A stretch of 64,000 bases of DNA from Bradyrhizobium iriomotense (GCF_018129405.1 NZ_JAFCLP010000026.1:20075-84074), one strand, 5' to 3'; positions 35,131-44,223 are shown, counted from the stretch's first letter. Notes: a model not told the origin generated them from the letters alone. Program-made: numbers and translations.

Positions 35131-35236
35131 GACGATCTGGAGTTCGCGCGGGCGCGTGCGGATTCCCGGGTGAGGGTTGAGCTTCTGCCGCAAGCGGAAG
35201 CGCCCTCACCCCTATCTTGAGACAGCGGAGCGGCGC

Positions 35237-35947
35237 TCACGCCGCGCCGCTGTCGGGAGTCCGTTCCGCCAGCACGACGATCTTGTGCGGCTCGCGTAGG
35301 ATGATGCGCTGACGGCCGCTCTCGACGAGGCCCTGGCTCTCCCAGCCGCTCAGGATACGGCTCACGGTGTGCAGGGTGGTGCCGGTCATCTGCGCGATGT
35401 CCTGGCGGCTGATCGGGAAGTCGATCTCGATGCCCTGGTCGAGCTTCTTGCCGGACTGTTTGGCGAGGCGCAGCAGCGCATGGGCGATGCGCTGCTCGAC
35501 CTGCTGCGTCGACATTTCCAGGATGCGGGTGTGGCTCTCCTGCAGCCGCGTGCCGACGGTCTGCAGCGTGTTGGCGGCGAGCGCCGGAAACCGCTCGACC
35601 AGCCGCGGCCAGGCCGAATTCGGCCAGATCAGCACCACACTGTCGTCGACAGACATCGCCGTGGCCGGATAGCGTGCGGCTCCGATCGCCATCGCGAGCC
35701 CGAAGGTCTCGCCGGGCGCGACATAGCGCACCACGATCTGCTCGCCCGTCGGTGTGGTCTTGGCCGCGCGGACATGGCCGTGCAGCAGCAGGAAGAACGA
35801 CTGCGCGTCCGCGCCCTGCTCGAAGATGGCGGTGTTCTTCGGGTAGCGCGCCGAACGGGCCTCGCGCAGGATCTCGTCCAGGGCTTCCGGTGCGACCCCG
35901 GCAAACAGCGGCAAATGCACAACCAGCGATGTGTCGACCTTGGCCAT
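35237..35947 (-). CDS. nnrR: Crp/Fnr-family regulator, NnrR type
   Basis: A 236-residue FNR-superfamily activator: cyclic-nucleotide-like barrel (PLFAGVAPEALDEILREARSARYPKNTAIFEQG), a long dimer helix, and a C-terminal helix-turn-helix ISRQDIAQMTGTTLHTVSRILSGWE. There is no Cys in the product, so it cannot hold an FNR-type iron-sulfur cluster. This matches NnrR, which responds to NO by another route. ATG 35947 follows AAGGAGG. It is divergent from nnrS and shares a perfect TTGCG-ATAG-CGCAA box with it. The gene neighbourhood decides the name; FixK-type proteins are close relatives. Confidence 0.85.
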   Translation of the reverse strand: MAKVDTSLVVHLPLFAGVAPEALDEILREARSARYPKNTAIFEQGADAQSFFLLLHGHVRAAKTTPTGEQIVVRYVAPGETFGLAMAIGAARYPATAMSVDDSVVLIWPNSAWPRLVERFPALAANTLQTVGTRLQESHTRILEMSTQQVEQRIAHALLRLAKQSGKKLDQGIEIDFPISRQDIAQMTGTTLHTVSRILSGWESQGLVESGRQRIILREPHKIVVLAERTPDSGAA

Positions 35948-35999
35948 ACTGCCTCCTTGGCGCTCCGGAGTGTGATGGCACCTGCAATCGTCCTGCAAT

Positions 36000-36013
36000 T
36001 TGCGATAGCGCAA
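36000..36013. promoter_or_regulatory. perfect palindromic FNR/NnrR-type box between nnrR and nnrS
   Basis: TTGCGATAGCGCAA is a fully symmetric TTGCG-N4-CGCAA. It lies 53 bp upstream of nnrR ATG and 64 bp upstream of nnrS ATG, so it may control both, including autoregulation. Confidence 0.75.
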
Positions 36014-36076
36014 AACCGGCCGCCCGGGGCGGCAGTATTTTTCTGGGCAACGGTCTGAATTGACAGGAGTTGCCCC

Positions 36077-37288
36077 ATGGCTGGCGCCCGATCCCGCAAT
36101 TTTGCGGGCTGGCCGCTGTTCGCGAACAGTTTTCGGCCCTTTTTTCTGCTCGCCGCCATCCAGGCCGGGCTGTCGATCCTGGCCTGGCTGCCGATGTTCT
36201 ACGGTGAATTGTCGGTGACGTCAGCCTTCGCGCCGCGCGACTGGCACGTCCACGAGATGCTCTATGGCTTCCTGCCGGCAGTGATTACCGGGTTCCTGTT
36301 CACGGCGATCCCGAACTGGACCGGGCGGCTGCCGATCCAGGGCACGTCGCTCGGCGCGCTGCTGGTGGTCTGGCTCGCCGGTCGCGCCGCGGTGACCTTG
36401 TCTGCGGAGATCGGCTGGAGCTTTGCGCTTGTCGTCGATGCCGCCTTCCTGGCGCTTGTCGTTGCGGCTGCGACGCGCGAGATCATCGCGGGCGGAAACT
36501 GGCGCAACCTGCCGGTGGTGGTGCTAGTGCTCATGCTGCTCGCCGGCAATGTCGGCTTTCATCTCGAAGCGCATGTCGAAGGCGCGGCCGATGTCAGCAT
36601 CCGCGTCGGCATCAGTGTGGTGATGCTGCTGATCGCGCTGATCGGCGGCCGCATCATTCCGAGCTTCACCCGCAACTGGCTGGTCAAGTTCAATCCCGGA
36701 CGCCTGCCGGTGCCGTTCGGACGTTTCGACGGCGCGGTGATCGGATCGAGCGCATTGGCGCTGATCGCGTGGATCGTGGCGCCGCTGAACATGATTACCG
36801 GTGTCGTGATGGTGGTGGTCGGCGTGCTGCATCTGGTTCGGCTCGCCCGTTGGGCCGGCGATCGCACCACACGCGAGCGGCTGCTGCTGATCCTGCATGT
36901 CGGTTACGTCTTCATGCCGCTCGGCTTCATCCTGAATGCCCTCGCCGCCTTCGGCGAACTGCCGCCGAGCGCCGGCATTCATGCCTGGATGGCGGGCGCG
37001 GCCGGAACCATGACGCTCGCGGTGATGACGCGCGCAAGCCTTGGCCACACCGGACAGGCGCTGACCGCCTCGCCCGCGACGCAAGCCATCTATGCCGCGA
37101 TCGTCGTCGCGGCGCTGGCGCGGGTCTGCGCAGTGGTCGTGCCTGCGCATGGCGACGTGCTGCTGCATGTCGCTGCCTTCGGCTGGGTCGGTGCATTCCT
37201 CGGCTTTGCCGTCGCGTTCGGCCCACTGCTCGCCGGCAGCCCCCGGCGCGCGCTCGCCATCATGGGCGTGCCGGCCCCGGCACGCTGA
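36077..37288 (+). CDS. nnrS: NnrS membrane protein
   Basis: A 403-residue polytopic inner-membrane protein with about 12 hydrophobic segments, matching the NnrS family, which binds heme and copper and relieves nitrosative stress. The family start FANSFRPFFLLAA, the His-containing APRDWHVHEMLYGFLPAVITGFLFTAIPNWTG and the RIIPSFTRNWL segments are present. It follows a TTG-N8-CAA box and is divergent from nnrR. The stop is three bases from the repeat at 37291. Confidence 0.93.
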   Translation: MAGARSRNFAGWPLFANSFRPFFLLAAIQAGLSILAWLPMFYGELSVTSAFAPRDWHVHEMLYGFLPAVITGFLFTAIPNWTGRLPIQGTSLGALLVVWLAGRAAVTLSAEIGWSFALVVDAAFLALVVAAATREIIAGGNWRNLPVVVLVLMLLAGNVGFHLEAHVEGAADVSIRVGISVVMLLIALIGGRIIPSFTRNWLVKFNPGRLPVPFGRFDGAVIGSSALALIAWIVAPLNMITGVVMVVVGVLHLVRLARWAGDRTTRERLLLILHVGYVFMPLGFILNALAAFGELPPSAGIHAWMAGAAGTMTLAVMTRASLGHTGQALTASPATQAIYAAIVVAALARVCAVVVPAHGDVLLHVAAFGWVGAFLGFAVAFGPLLAGSPRRALAIMGVPAPAR

Positions 37289-37290
37289 AT

Positions 37291-37392
37291 CCTAAAGCAT
37301 GATCCGGAAAAGTGCGGAGCGGTTTTCCGGAAAGATCATGCGCAAACAACAACCTAAAGCGCGATGACGATTCATCCTCATCGCGCTTTAGG
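37291..37392. repeat. 103-bp nested palindromic repeat, copy B
   Basis: Starts CTAAAGCATGATCCGG and ends TCATCGCGCTTTAG, with the two hairpin blocks of the family. Its TTA at 37388-37390 is the stop codon (TAA) of the AraC-type gene on the minus strand. It fills the gap between nnrS and that gene. Confidence 0.9.
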
Positions 37393-38425
37393 CGGCCGAC
37401 GCCGAAGCGGTTTCGACTGGTCTTGCCAGCGGCCGCACGCCCTTGCGCCATGCGGTGATGGTGCAGCCGAAGCGGCCGCGGAACCAGCGGGCCATCGCGC
37501 TTTGCGCGGAGAAGCCGAGCTGAGCGGCGATATCGGCCAAGGGCCGGTCGGGATCGTCGATCAGTTGGATCACGAGATCGGCGCGCTGCGCATCGAGGAT
37601 GGCCGAGAAGCTGGTGCCGGATGCTGCGAGGTGGCGGTGGATGGTGCGGCGGGTACAGGCGAGATGCTCGGCCACGCGCTCGACCGTGCAATCGCCGCTG
37701 GCGAGCAGGATGCGCACCACCTCGTCGACCTTCCCCTCCCAGCTTGCCGGCCGCGTCTCGATCGCCTCGATCCGCTTGCGCAGATAATTTGCAATGAGGG
37801 GATGGGCGCTCGGAATTCGCCGCTCCATGTCGTGCGCCGACAGCAGGATCGCATCGTCATCCGCATTGAAGGTCACCCGGCATCCGAAGAAGTCGCGGTA
37901 GCGCTTGCGATCATGCGGCGGCGGATAATGCAGATGCACCTCCTGCGGCCGCCAATCGCTGCCGAACAGCGACTGGATGATGCGGTGGACGCTGCCGAGC
38001 GCCATGTCGATCGACTGCCGCGGCGCGCGCGGCTGCCGGCCGCGCAGGTGCAGCGTGATGGTCACGGCCTGCTTGCCGCGCGTGACGTCGAGCCGCATGC
38101 CGTCATGATGGATATGGATGAAACGCGAGAACGCCTCGATCGCTTCGCCGACGGTCGCCTGTTCGCGCACGATCAGGCCGACCGCACCGAAATTGGTCAG
38201 GCCGCCGCGCTCGGCGAGGCGCAGGCCAAAATCTTCGGCACCGGAAGCCTCAGCCGACAGTTCGAGCAGGCGGCGCAGGCCGGTGACGGCGATGGGGGTG
38301 TCGGGCTTGTCGAGGCAGGCCAGCGGCAGCCTGACCTTGCGCATCATCTGTCTGGGGTCGAGCCCGACTGACCGGGCGACCTCCGGGTAGTAGCTCAAGC
38401 CTGCGCTGCGAACGAGGTCGGTCAT
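37388..38425 (-). CDS. AraC-family transcriptional regulator
   Basis: A 345-residue regulator with an N-terminal sensing domain of the OruR/ArgR-like type (residues about 20-200) and a C-terminal AraC HTH pair (ERVAEHLACTRRTIHRHLAASGTSFSAILDAQRADLVIQLIDDPDRPLADIAAQLGFSAQSAMARWFRGRFG). ATG 38425 gives the family-sized product; the frame to 38695 reaches into the spacer. It is divergent from the FixJ-like gene. The C-terminal tail VETASASAA ends at a repeat-derived stop. No target is known. Confidence 0.87.
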   Translation of the reverse strand: MTDLVRSAGLSYYPEVARSVGLDPRQMMRKVRLPLACLDKPDTPIAVTGLRRLLELSAEASGAEDFGLRLAERGGLTNFGAVGLIVREQATVGEAIEAFSRFIHIHHDGMRLDVTRGKQAVTITLHLRGRQPRAPRQSIDMALGSVHRIIQSLFGSDWRPQEVHLHYPPPHDRKRYRDFFGCRVTFNADDDAILLSAHDMERRIPSAHPLIANYLRKRIEAIETRPASWEGKVDEVVRILLASGDCTVERVAEHLACTRRTIHRHLAASGTSFSAILDAQRADLVIQLIDDPDRPLADIAAQLGFSAQSAMARWFRGRFGCTITAWRKGVRPLARPVETASASAA

Positions 38426-38626
38426 GCGAACCGTTCCTGCCAGCCATTCCCGCAGATGTCCCGAAATGTAAAGTTTCTGTCCCGATCCGTCAAATCCGGG
38501 AACACGGCGGAGCATACATAAGGGAAACCGAAGCACTGGCGTGAATGTCGTGCGTATGACGGCGGGGCGCGACGGGGCCCCCGGCTGTCTCGGGCCATTT
38601 GACCAAGACATTGCTGGATCGGGACT

Positions 38627-39244
38627 ATGCCGGGGAACACGCTTTCCAAGGGCGAGGTATTCGTCATCGACACTGACGCCGCCTCCCGCGAACAACTTTC
38701 AAACGCGCTCCAACAGAGCGCCTATGAGGTGATCTGTTTCGCCGACGGTGCCTCCCTGCTCTCGGAGGCCAAGGCGCGGATGCCGGCCTGTGTGCTGCTG
38801 GAGATGCCGCCGGATCGCTCCGCCCTCGACGTGCTCAAGCGGCTGCGCGAGGAGAACTGCATGGCGCCGGTCCTGGTGACCTCGGCGAACGGCAGCATCG
38901 CCATGGCGGTCGACGCGATCAAGAGCGGCGCGACCGACTTCATCGAAAAGCCGTTCCGCACCCACGACATCGTTGGGCGGATCGATGCCGCCATCGATGA
39001 GGTCGCGCAGCCCGGTTCGAGCCGGCGCTGGTTGCCCGGCTGCGAGCCCCTGACGGAGCGCGAGGGCGACGTGCTCGAGCATCTTGCCGTCGGCCTCACC
39101 AACAAGGAGATCGCCCGGCGTATGCACCTGAGCGCCCGGACGGTCGAAGGCTACCGCGCCAGCATCCTGAAGAAGGCCGGCGCCAAGAACGTGACCGATC
39201 TGCTGCGCCGCATCTTCGGCCAAGGCTCGGCCGCTCAGGCTTAA
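38627..39244 (+). CDS. FixJ/NarL-type response regulator with altered phospho-acceptor
   Basis: A 205-residue two-domain regulator. Receiver domain residues 9-125 and a LuxR-type HTH from about 142 (LTEREGDVLEHLAVGLTNKEIARRMHLSARTVEGYRASILKKAGAKN), which is close to FixJ. In the receiver, the position of the phospho-accepting Asp reads VLLE with Glu59, and the following loop is one residue short of FixJ-like relatives. The other receiver landmarks (acidic pocket near Asp15/Asp17, VTSAN and Lys of FIEKPF) remain. It may be a constitutive or non-phosphorylated form. No kinase gene lies nearby. It is divergent from the AraC gene. Confidence 0.87.
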   Translation: MPGNTLSKGEVFVIDTDAASREQLSNALQQSAYEVICFADGASLLSEAKARMPACVLLEMPPDRSALDVLKRLREENCMAPVLVTSANGSIAMAVDAIKSGATDFIEKPFRTHDIVGRIDAAIDEVAQPGSSRRWLPGCEPLTEREGDVLEHLAVGLTNKEIARRMHLSARTVEGYRASILKKAGAKNVTDLLRRIFGQGSAAQA

Positions 39245-39415
39245 CGACCTCCGCCGCGGGGCGATGACATGTTCCGTGGCCACGGTGCCGCCGCAGCGGC
39301 GCCCCACGGAAACCCCAATCGAACCAGTTCCTTCGCTGCCGCGTCCAACCAAGTTGGCGAGGCATTTGATCGCGCGTCCGGCTGGCGGCGCGGCGATACC
39401 GGCAGGAGGGATTTT

Positions 39416-41092
39416 ATGCGCATCACCGCGAGATGTTTGGCAACGACGAGCCTGGTCCTTGTGACCATGGCGGCGGCGTCGCCGTCATGGGCCGCCGATC
39501 TGGGCGCCAGTTCGGCGATCGACACCGTCACCGTTTACCCCGATGGCGCCACCGTTACGCGCGTCATAACGGTCGATTTGCCGTCTGGTGACTCGACGCT
39601 GTTCGCCAAGGACTTTCCGCTCGGCCTCGATACGTCCTCCATCCGGGTGGAAGGTCAGGGCGGAGCAAAGCTCACCATCGGCACGATCGATGCGCGGCCG
39701 CCGCGCGCTGCGCCGGTCAATTTGCCCGAGCTGGAAAAGCGCATCGAGGCCCTGAACGACCAGCGCGCCGACCTGCAGGGCGCGATCGACTCGGCCAATG
39801 CACGGCGCAAGTTTGCGGAGCACTTTGCGGAAGCGTCCCCCGTGGGTATCGGCGAGAAGGGCGAGGCGCGGCCGATTGCCGAATGGCGCGCGGCCTTTGC
39901 CGCGGTTGGCGAGGAAATCGCGAACGCCGATACCGCGATCCGCGACGCGACGCGTAAATTGCGCGAGATCGACCGCCAGATCGCCGAGCTCGAAGTCGAA
40001 CGCAAGGCCAAGCCGCCGAGCAAGCTCGAGGTCCGCATGGACGTTGCCGCGGCAGCCGCAACCAAGGCCACGTTGCGGGTCACTTATAATGTGCGCAATG
40101 CGCGCTGGCTGCCGCTCTACGACGCGCGGCTCGATACCGGCGCCAAGGACCGCAAGCCGCAGCTGGAGCTGGTCCGCCGCGCCGAGATCACGCAGTCGAC
40201 CGGCGAGGACTGGTCGAACGTTACGCTCGGCGTCTCCACGGTCCGCATCAGCCGGGGCGGCAGCGCGCCGGAGCTGGGTTCGCTGGTCGCGCAATATCCG
40301 CAGGTGCCGAAGCCGCTGGCGCTCGGTACGGCCTCGGATCTGGCGCGGCCCGCCCCAGTCGCACGTCAGATGCAACCCCATCTTTCGGCAAAAGTCGCCG
40401 AGGCGGGTGAGCTGCGCGAGCGCGCCGACGAGCAGCAGGCCGTTGCCGAGATCGGCGACTTCCAGGCCACCTTCAAGATTCCCGGCCGCGTCAGCCTCGG
40501 CGCCGCCGAGGGCGCCAAGAGCCTGCGCATCGCATCGATGACCGTGCCCGCCGATCTCGCGGTGCGCGCGGCACCGGTCATGGATCCCACCGCCTTCCTC
40601 GAAGCCAGCTTCAAGCAGACCGACGAGGCGACCCTGCTGCCGGGCAAGGTCGCGATCTATCGCGACGGCGTCTTCGTCGGCCGCGGCAAGATCTCTGCCT
40701 CGGCCAAGGACGACATCGTGCGACTCGGCTTCGGCGCCGACGACAAGATCAAGATCGAGCGCGCCGTGCTCAAGCGCAACGAAGGCTCGGCGGGCCTCTT
40801 GGTGACGACGTCGAAGACCGACGAGCGTTCGTTCAAGACCACGATCCGCAACGGCCACGACTTCCCGATCAAGGTCGCGATCGAGGACCAGCTGCCGGTC
40901 AGCGAGAACGAGGACATCGTCGTCGAGATGCTGCCGTCGACCACGGCGCCGACCGCGAGCAACATTCGCGACAAGCGCGGCGTGCTGGAATGGTCGTTCG
41001 ACGCCAAGCCCGGCGAAGTCCGTGACATCAACTTCGCCTGGCGCATCCGCTGGCCGAAGGACAAGAGCATGGTGATCGTGCCGGCGGGCTAG
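39416..41092 (+). CDS. DUF4139-domain protein (mucoidy inhibitor MuiA-like)
   Basis: A 558-residue protein with a signal peptide (ATTSLVLVTMAAASPSWA-AD), then a DUF4140-like region (DTVTVYPDGATVTRVITVDLPSG), a coiled coil at about 100-200 (LEKRIEALNDQRADLQGAIDSA) and the C-terminal DUF4139 body (YNVRNARWLPLYDARLDT...). AGGAGGG precedes ATG 39416, and a longer frame to 39269 has no support. It likely acts in the envelope. The gene ends 4 bp overlapping the converging hmuV stop: one CTAG gives the stop codon on both strands. Confidence 0.82.
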   Translation: MRITARCLATTSLVLVTMAAASPSWAADLGASSAIDTVTVYPDGATVTRVITVDLPSGDSTLFAKDFPLGLDTSSIRVEGQGGAKLTIGTIDARPPRAAPVNLPELEKRIEALNDQRADLQGAIDSANARRKFAEHFAEASPVGIGEKGEARPIAEWRAAFAAVGEEIANADTAIRDATRKLREIDRQIAELEVERKAKPPSKLEVRMDVAAAAATKATLRVTYNVRNARWLPLYDARLDTGAKDRKPQLELVRRAEITQSTGEDWSNVTLGVSTVRISRGGSAPELGSLVAQYPQVPKPLALGTASDLARPAPVARQMQPHLSAKVAEAGELRERADEQQAVAEIGDFQATFKIPGRVSLGAAEGAKSLRIASMTVPADLAVRAAPVMDPTAFLEASFKQTDEATLLPGKVAIYRDGVFVGRGKISASAKDDIVRLGFGADDKIKIERAVLKRNEGSAGLLVTTSKTDERSFKTTIRNGHDFPIKVAIEDQLPVSENEDIVVEMLPSTTAPTASNIRDKRGVLEWSFDAKPGEVRDINFAWRIRWPKDKSMVIVPAG

Positions 41093-41895
41093 CTTCCGGC
41101 CGCAGGCGGCGCCGCCCGCATCGGCTGCGGCAGCACATACGGCACGCCGTCGGCCTGGTGGACGACGGCGTCGATCTCGAAAATATCGCGAATCCTCTCG
41201 CGCGTGACGACCTCGGTGCGCGGGCCGTCGGCGACAAGCCTGCCGCCGCTCAGCACGACCAGCCGGTCGGCGAAGCGGATCGCGAGGTTGAGGTCGTGCA
41301 GGATCGCGATCACGGCGGTGCCGCTGCCAGCGCGGCGGCGCGCCGCTTCGACGAGGTCGATCTGGTGGCGCAGATCGAGGCTCGAGGTGGGCTCGTCCAG
41401 CAACAGAAGTCCCGGTCCAAGTTCGGCCTCGCCACAGGCGAGCTGCACCAGCACGCGGGCGAAATGGGCGCGCTGCTGCTCGCCGCCCGACAGCGTCGGC
41501 AATTGCCGCTCGCGGAAATGCGCTAGGCCCACCTCGTCCAGCGCGGCGTCGACGAGTGGAGCGGCGTCACGCGGGCTGCGCTCGCCCGCGCCCATCAGCA
41601 CGATCTCCTCGACCGTGAAGGGGAAGGTGACGTTGATGTGCTGGGACAGCATGGCGCGGCGCGCGGCAAGCTCGCGGGGCGTGAAGCTGCCGATGTCGCG
41701 CTGCTTCAGCCGCACCTCGCCCTGGCTCGGGCGGAGATCGCCGGACAGCAGCCGCAGCAGTGTCGACTTGCCGGCACCGTTCGGGCCGATGATGGCGACC
41801 ATCTCGCCGGCGGCGACGGTCAGGCCGACGCCGTCGAGCAGCGTGGCGCGGTCGGCGCGTTTGACCAGGCCGCGCGCCTCGATCACGGCGCTCAT
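41089..41895 (-). CDS. hmuV: heme ABC importer ATPase HmuV
   Basis: A 268-residue ATPase of the heme importer. Walker A GPNGAGKSTLLR, signature LSGGEQQRAHFARV, Walker B LLLLDEPTSSLD and the D-loop and switch His (ILHDLNLAI) are present. The size and the missing TOBE domain fit FecE/HmuV types. The start overlaps the hmuU stop by 4 bp (ATGA). It is last in hemP-hmuT-hmuU-hmuV. Confidence 0.94.
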   Translation of the reverse strand: MSAVIEARGLVKRADRATLLDGVGLTVAAGEMVAIIGPNGAGKSTLLRLLSGDLRPSQGEVRLKQRDIGSFTPRELAARRAMLSQHINVTFPFTVEEIVLMGAGERSPRDAAPLVDAALDEVGLAHFRERQLPTLSGGEQQRAHFARVLVQLACGEAELGPGLLLLDEPTSSLDLRHQIDLVEAARRRAGSGTAVIAILHDLNLAIRFADRLVVLSGGRLVADGPRTEVVTRERIRDIFEIDAVVHQADGVPYVLPQPMRAAPPAAGS

Positions 41896-42986
41896 AGCGC
41901 GGCCAGCCCGCGCTGCCGCAGCAGGATGCCGAGGAAGACCGGCGCGCCGACGGCGGCGGTCAAAATGCCGATCGGCATCTCCGCGGGCGCCACGATGGTG
42001 CGCGCCAGCGTGTCGGCGCCGACCATCAGGATGGCGCCGAGCAGCACCGAAGCGGGCAACAGCAGCCGATGCGCCGGTCCAATGACGAGGCGCAGGAGAT
42101 GCGGCACGACGATGCCGACGAAGCCGATCACGCCGCTGATCGACACCGCGACGCCGGTCATGGCGGACACCATGACGATCGAGATTCGCTTGAGGCGCTC
42201 GACATCGACCCCGCCGTGAAATGCGTCAGCCTCGCCAAGCACCAGCAGATCGAGACCGCGGGCGATGAAGGCGCAAGCTGCGAGTCCGATGACGAGGACC
42301 GGCGCGAGCACGGCGGCCTTGGTCCAGGTTGCGCCGCTCATCGAGCCCAGCAGCCAGAACGTGATGTCGCGCAGCTGGCGGTCGTCCGCGATGAACACCA
42401 AGAGCCCGATGCCCGCGTTGGCGATCGCGGTGATGGCGACGCCGGCAAGCAGGAAGATCGCGATCGAGGTCCGCCCCGAACGGCTGGAGATGCCGTAGAG
42501 GATTGCAGTGGTCGCCAGCGATCCCGCGAAGGCCGCGAGCGGCAACAGCTCGGTCTGGAGGAAACGCAGCGCCTCGCCGAAGCGTGAATCCGTGAAGACG
42601 ATCGCGCCCGCGGCCGCGAGCGCCCCGCCGCTGGAGACGCCGACGAGGGCAGGATCGGCGAGCGGATTGCGAAACAGCCCCTGCATGATCGCGCCCGCCG
42701 CCGCCAGCAGCCCGCCGACCATCGCGGTCGCGACGATGCGGGGGATACGGATCGACCACAGCACCAGTTGGTCGCGCGCCGTCATGGCGTCGGCGGCGGG
42801 TGTGCTGCCGACAAAGCCGAGCGCAGCAGGCAGCCGCGAGAGGGGAATGCCGGCTGCACCGACCGTCAGGGCGACGATGGCGGTGGCGAACAGCACCGCA
42901 AGCAGAAGAGGGAGCGCGAGCGATGCGGACCGTCGTCCTGCATGTCGTCGCAGGTTCCGTGCCTCGGTCCCGACCGCCACGCTCAT
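41892..42986 (-). CDS. hmuU: heme ABC importer permease HmuU
   Basis: A 364-residue FecCD-type permease with about ten membrane segments; typical blocks are LWSIRIPRIVATAMVGGLLAAAGAIMQGLFRNPLADPALVGVSSGGALAA and GVIGFVGIVVPHLLRLVIG. ATG 42986 overlaps the hmuT stop (ATGA). The frame continues to 43466 inside hmuT, but that part is a shadow. It forms the inner-membrane heme channel. Confidence 0.94.
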   Translation of the reverse strand: MSVAVGTEARNLRRHAGRRSASLALPLLLAVLFATAIVALTVGAAGIPLSRLPAALGFVGSTPAADAMTARDQLVLWSIRIPRIVATAMVGGLLAAAGAIMQGLFRNPLADPALVGVSSGGALAAAGAIVFTDSRFGEALRFLQTELLPLAAFAGSLATTAILYGISSRSGRTSIAIFLLAGVAITAIANAGIGLLVFIADDRQLRDITFWLLGSMSGATWTKAAVLAPVLVIGLAACAFIARGLDLLVLGEADAFHGGVDVERLKRISIVMVSAMTGVAVSISGVIGFVGIVVPHLLRLVIGPAHRLLLPASVLLGAILMVGADTLARTIVAPAEMPIGILTAAVGAPVFLGILLRQRGLAAL

Positions 42987-43933
42987 TGCCGGCAATTCGC
43001 CGCCGACAGAGCCGACGTGAATGCGCCGCCATCGGCCAAGGCCGGATAGAGCTTGACCGAGAGATCGCGCGCCGCCGCGGCCGTGCGTGGCCCGAAGCCG
43101 AGCAGATAGAGCCCGTCCATCGTGATGAAGCTTTTCTTGGCCGCGACAGGCGTCAGCGCAAAGCCGGGATGCGCATAGACTGCATCGGCCTGCAGCGAAT
43201 CCTTGCCGCGCTCGATCGACAGCACGACGTCCGGCTTTGCGGCCACGATCGCCTCGTCGCCGATGATCTTGTAGCCGTCGTAATCGTCGACCGCATTGGC
43301 GGCGCCCGCGAGCTGGATGATCTCGTCGGCCGCGGTCTTGTGGCCGGCGACCATGGCACGGCCGTTCTGGAGCGACATCACGAACATCACGCGCACCGGC
43401 TTCGTCACCTTGGCGCGCAGGGCGCGGAGCTGGGCGAGATCGGCGCCGACTGCGGCGCTGAGGCATTCGGCGCGCGCGTCGACGCCCATGGCGTGGCCGA
43501 CCAGCTTGATCTTCTCGATCAGCCCTTCCTCGGAGAAGGCTTCGGGCACCAGCACCAGCGGCACCTTCGCCGTCTCCAGGATGTCCATGGTCTCGCGCGG
43601 GCCCGATCCTTGGATCGCCAGGATCAGCGTGGGGTTGAGGCCGAGCACGCCCTCGGCCGAGATCTGGCGCATGTAGCCGACATTGGGTTTGTCGTGCAGC
43701 GCCGCCGCCGGATAAAGGCTCGTGGTGTCGACGCCGACCAGCCGGCTTTCCAGCCCGAGCGCGTAGAGGATCTCGGTGATGGCACCGCCGATCGAGACCG
43801 TGCGGGCAAAGTCGGCAACAGTGACGTCGCGATTGCGCGCGTCATGCACCGTGATGCCGGCGGCATGCGCGCTGGATGCAAGCGCGAGGGTGCCAGTGAG
43901 CACGAGGTTTGCAAGGGTGCGACAAAATGTCAT
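42983..43933 (-). CDS. hmuT: periplasmic heme-binding protein HmuT
   Basis: A 316-residue binding protein of the cobalamin/heme family, with signal peptide (ANLVLTGTLALASSAHA-AG). Family blocks are VSIGGAITEILYALGLESRLVGVDTTSLYPAAALHDKPNVGYMRQISAEGVLGLNPTLIL. It delivers heme from the outer-membrane receptor to HmuUV. It is 6 bp after the hemP stop, and the next gene overlaps it. Tyr near the ligand site (SLYP) fits a heme ligand, by inference. Confidence 0.92.
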   Translation of the reverse strand: MTFCRTLANLVLTGTLALASSAHAAGITVHDARNRDVTVADFARTVSIGGAITEILYALGLESRLVGVDTTSLYPAAALHDKPNVGYMRQISAEGVLGLNPTLILAIQGSGPRETMDILETAKVPLVLVPEAFSEEGLIEKIKLVGHAMGVDARAECLSAAVGADLAQLRALRAKVTKPVRVMFVMSLQNGRAMVAGHKTAADEIIQLAGAANAVDDYDGYKIIGDEAIVAAKPDVVLSIERGKDSLQADAVYAHPGFALTPVAAKKSFITMDGLYLLGFGPRTAAAARDLSVKLYPALADGGAFTSALSAANCRQ

Positions 43934-43939
43934 TACAGG

Positions 43940-44146
43940 TTACTTCGTCAGGATCAGCTTGTTCTGCGAGGTCAGGCGAAGCCGATAGCTGTCCTCGCCA
44001 TGTGCGATGATGATCTCGCGCTCATGCGCGAACAGCTCGCGGCTGTCGATCCGGCTTCCCCGCATGGTGAGAGTTCTCGTTGTTGCAGAAGGGGTTTGTG
44101 TCGGCCCTGCCGCATCGCTGCCGTTATCTCCTGATGTTGCCGACAT
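43940..44146 (-). CDS. hemP: HemP-family heme uptake protein
   Basis: A 68-residue small protein with the HemP core RGSRIDSRELFAHEREIIIAHGEDSYRLRLTSQNKLILTK at the C-terminus; the first 25 residues are a variable Ser/Thr-rich head. ATG 44146 is chosen but has no strong ribosome site, and an upstream start in the same frame cannot be excluded. HemP (HmuP) is a small activator/coregulator of heme uptake genes in rhizobia, so it may help control hmuR. It heads the minus-strand hmu operon. Confidence 0.85.
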   Translation of the reverse strand: MSATSGDNGSDAAGPTQTPSATTRTLTMRGSRIDSRELFAHEREIIIAHGEDSYRLRLTSQNKLILTK

Positions 44147-44223
44147 ATTGGGTGTGATGCGCTTTCGTAAATTCAGATGCCCCCTGCTTGTATAGGCGCC
44201 ATCAGGCGCATTCCAACGGCGGC

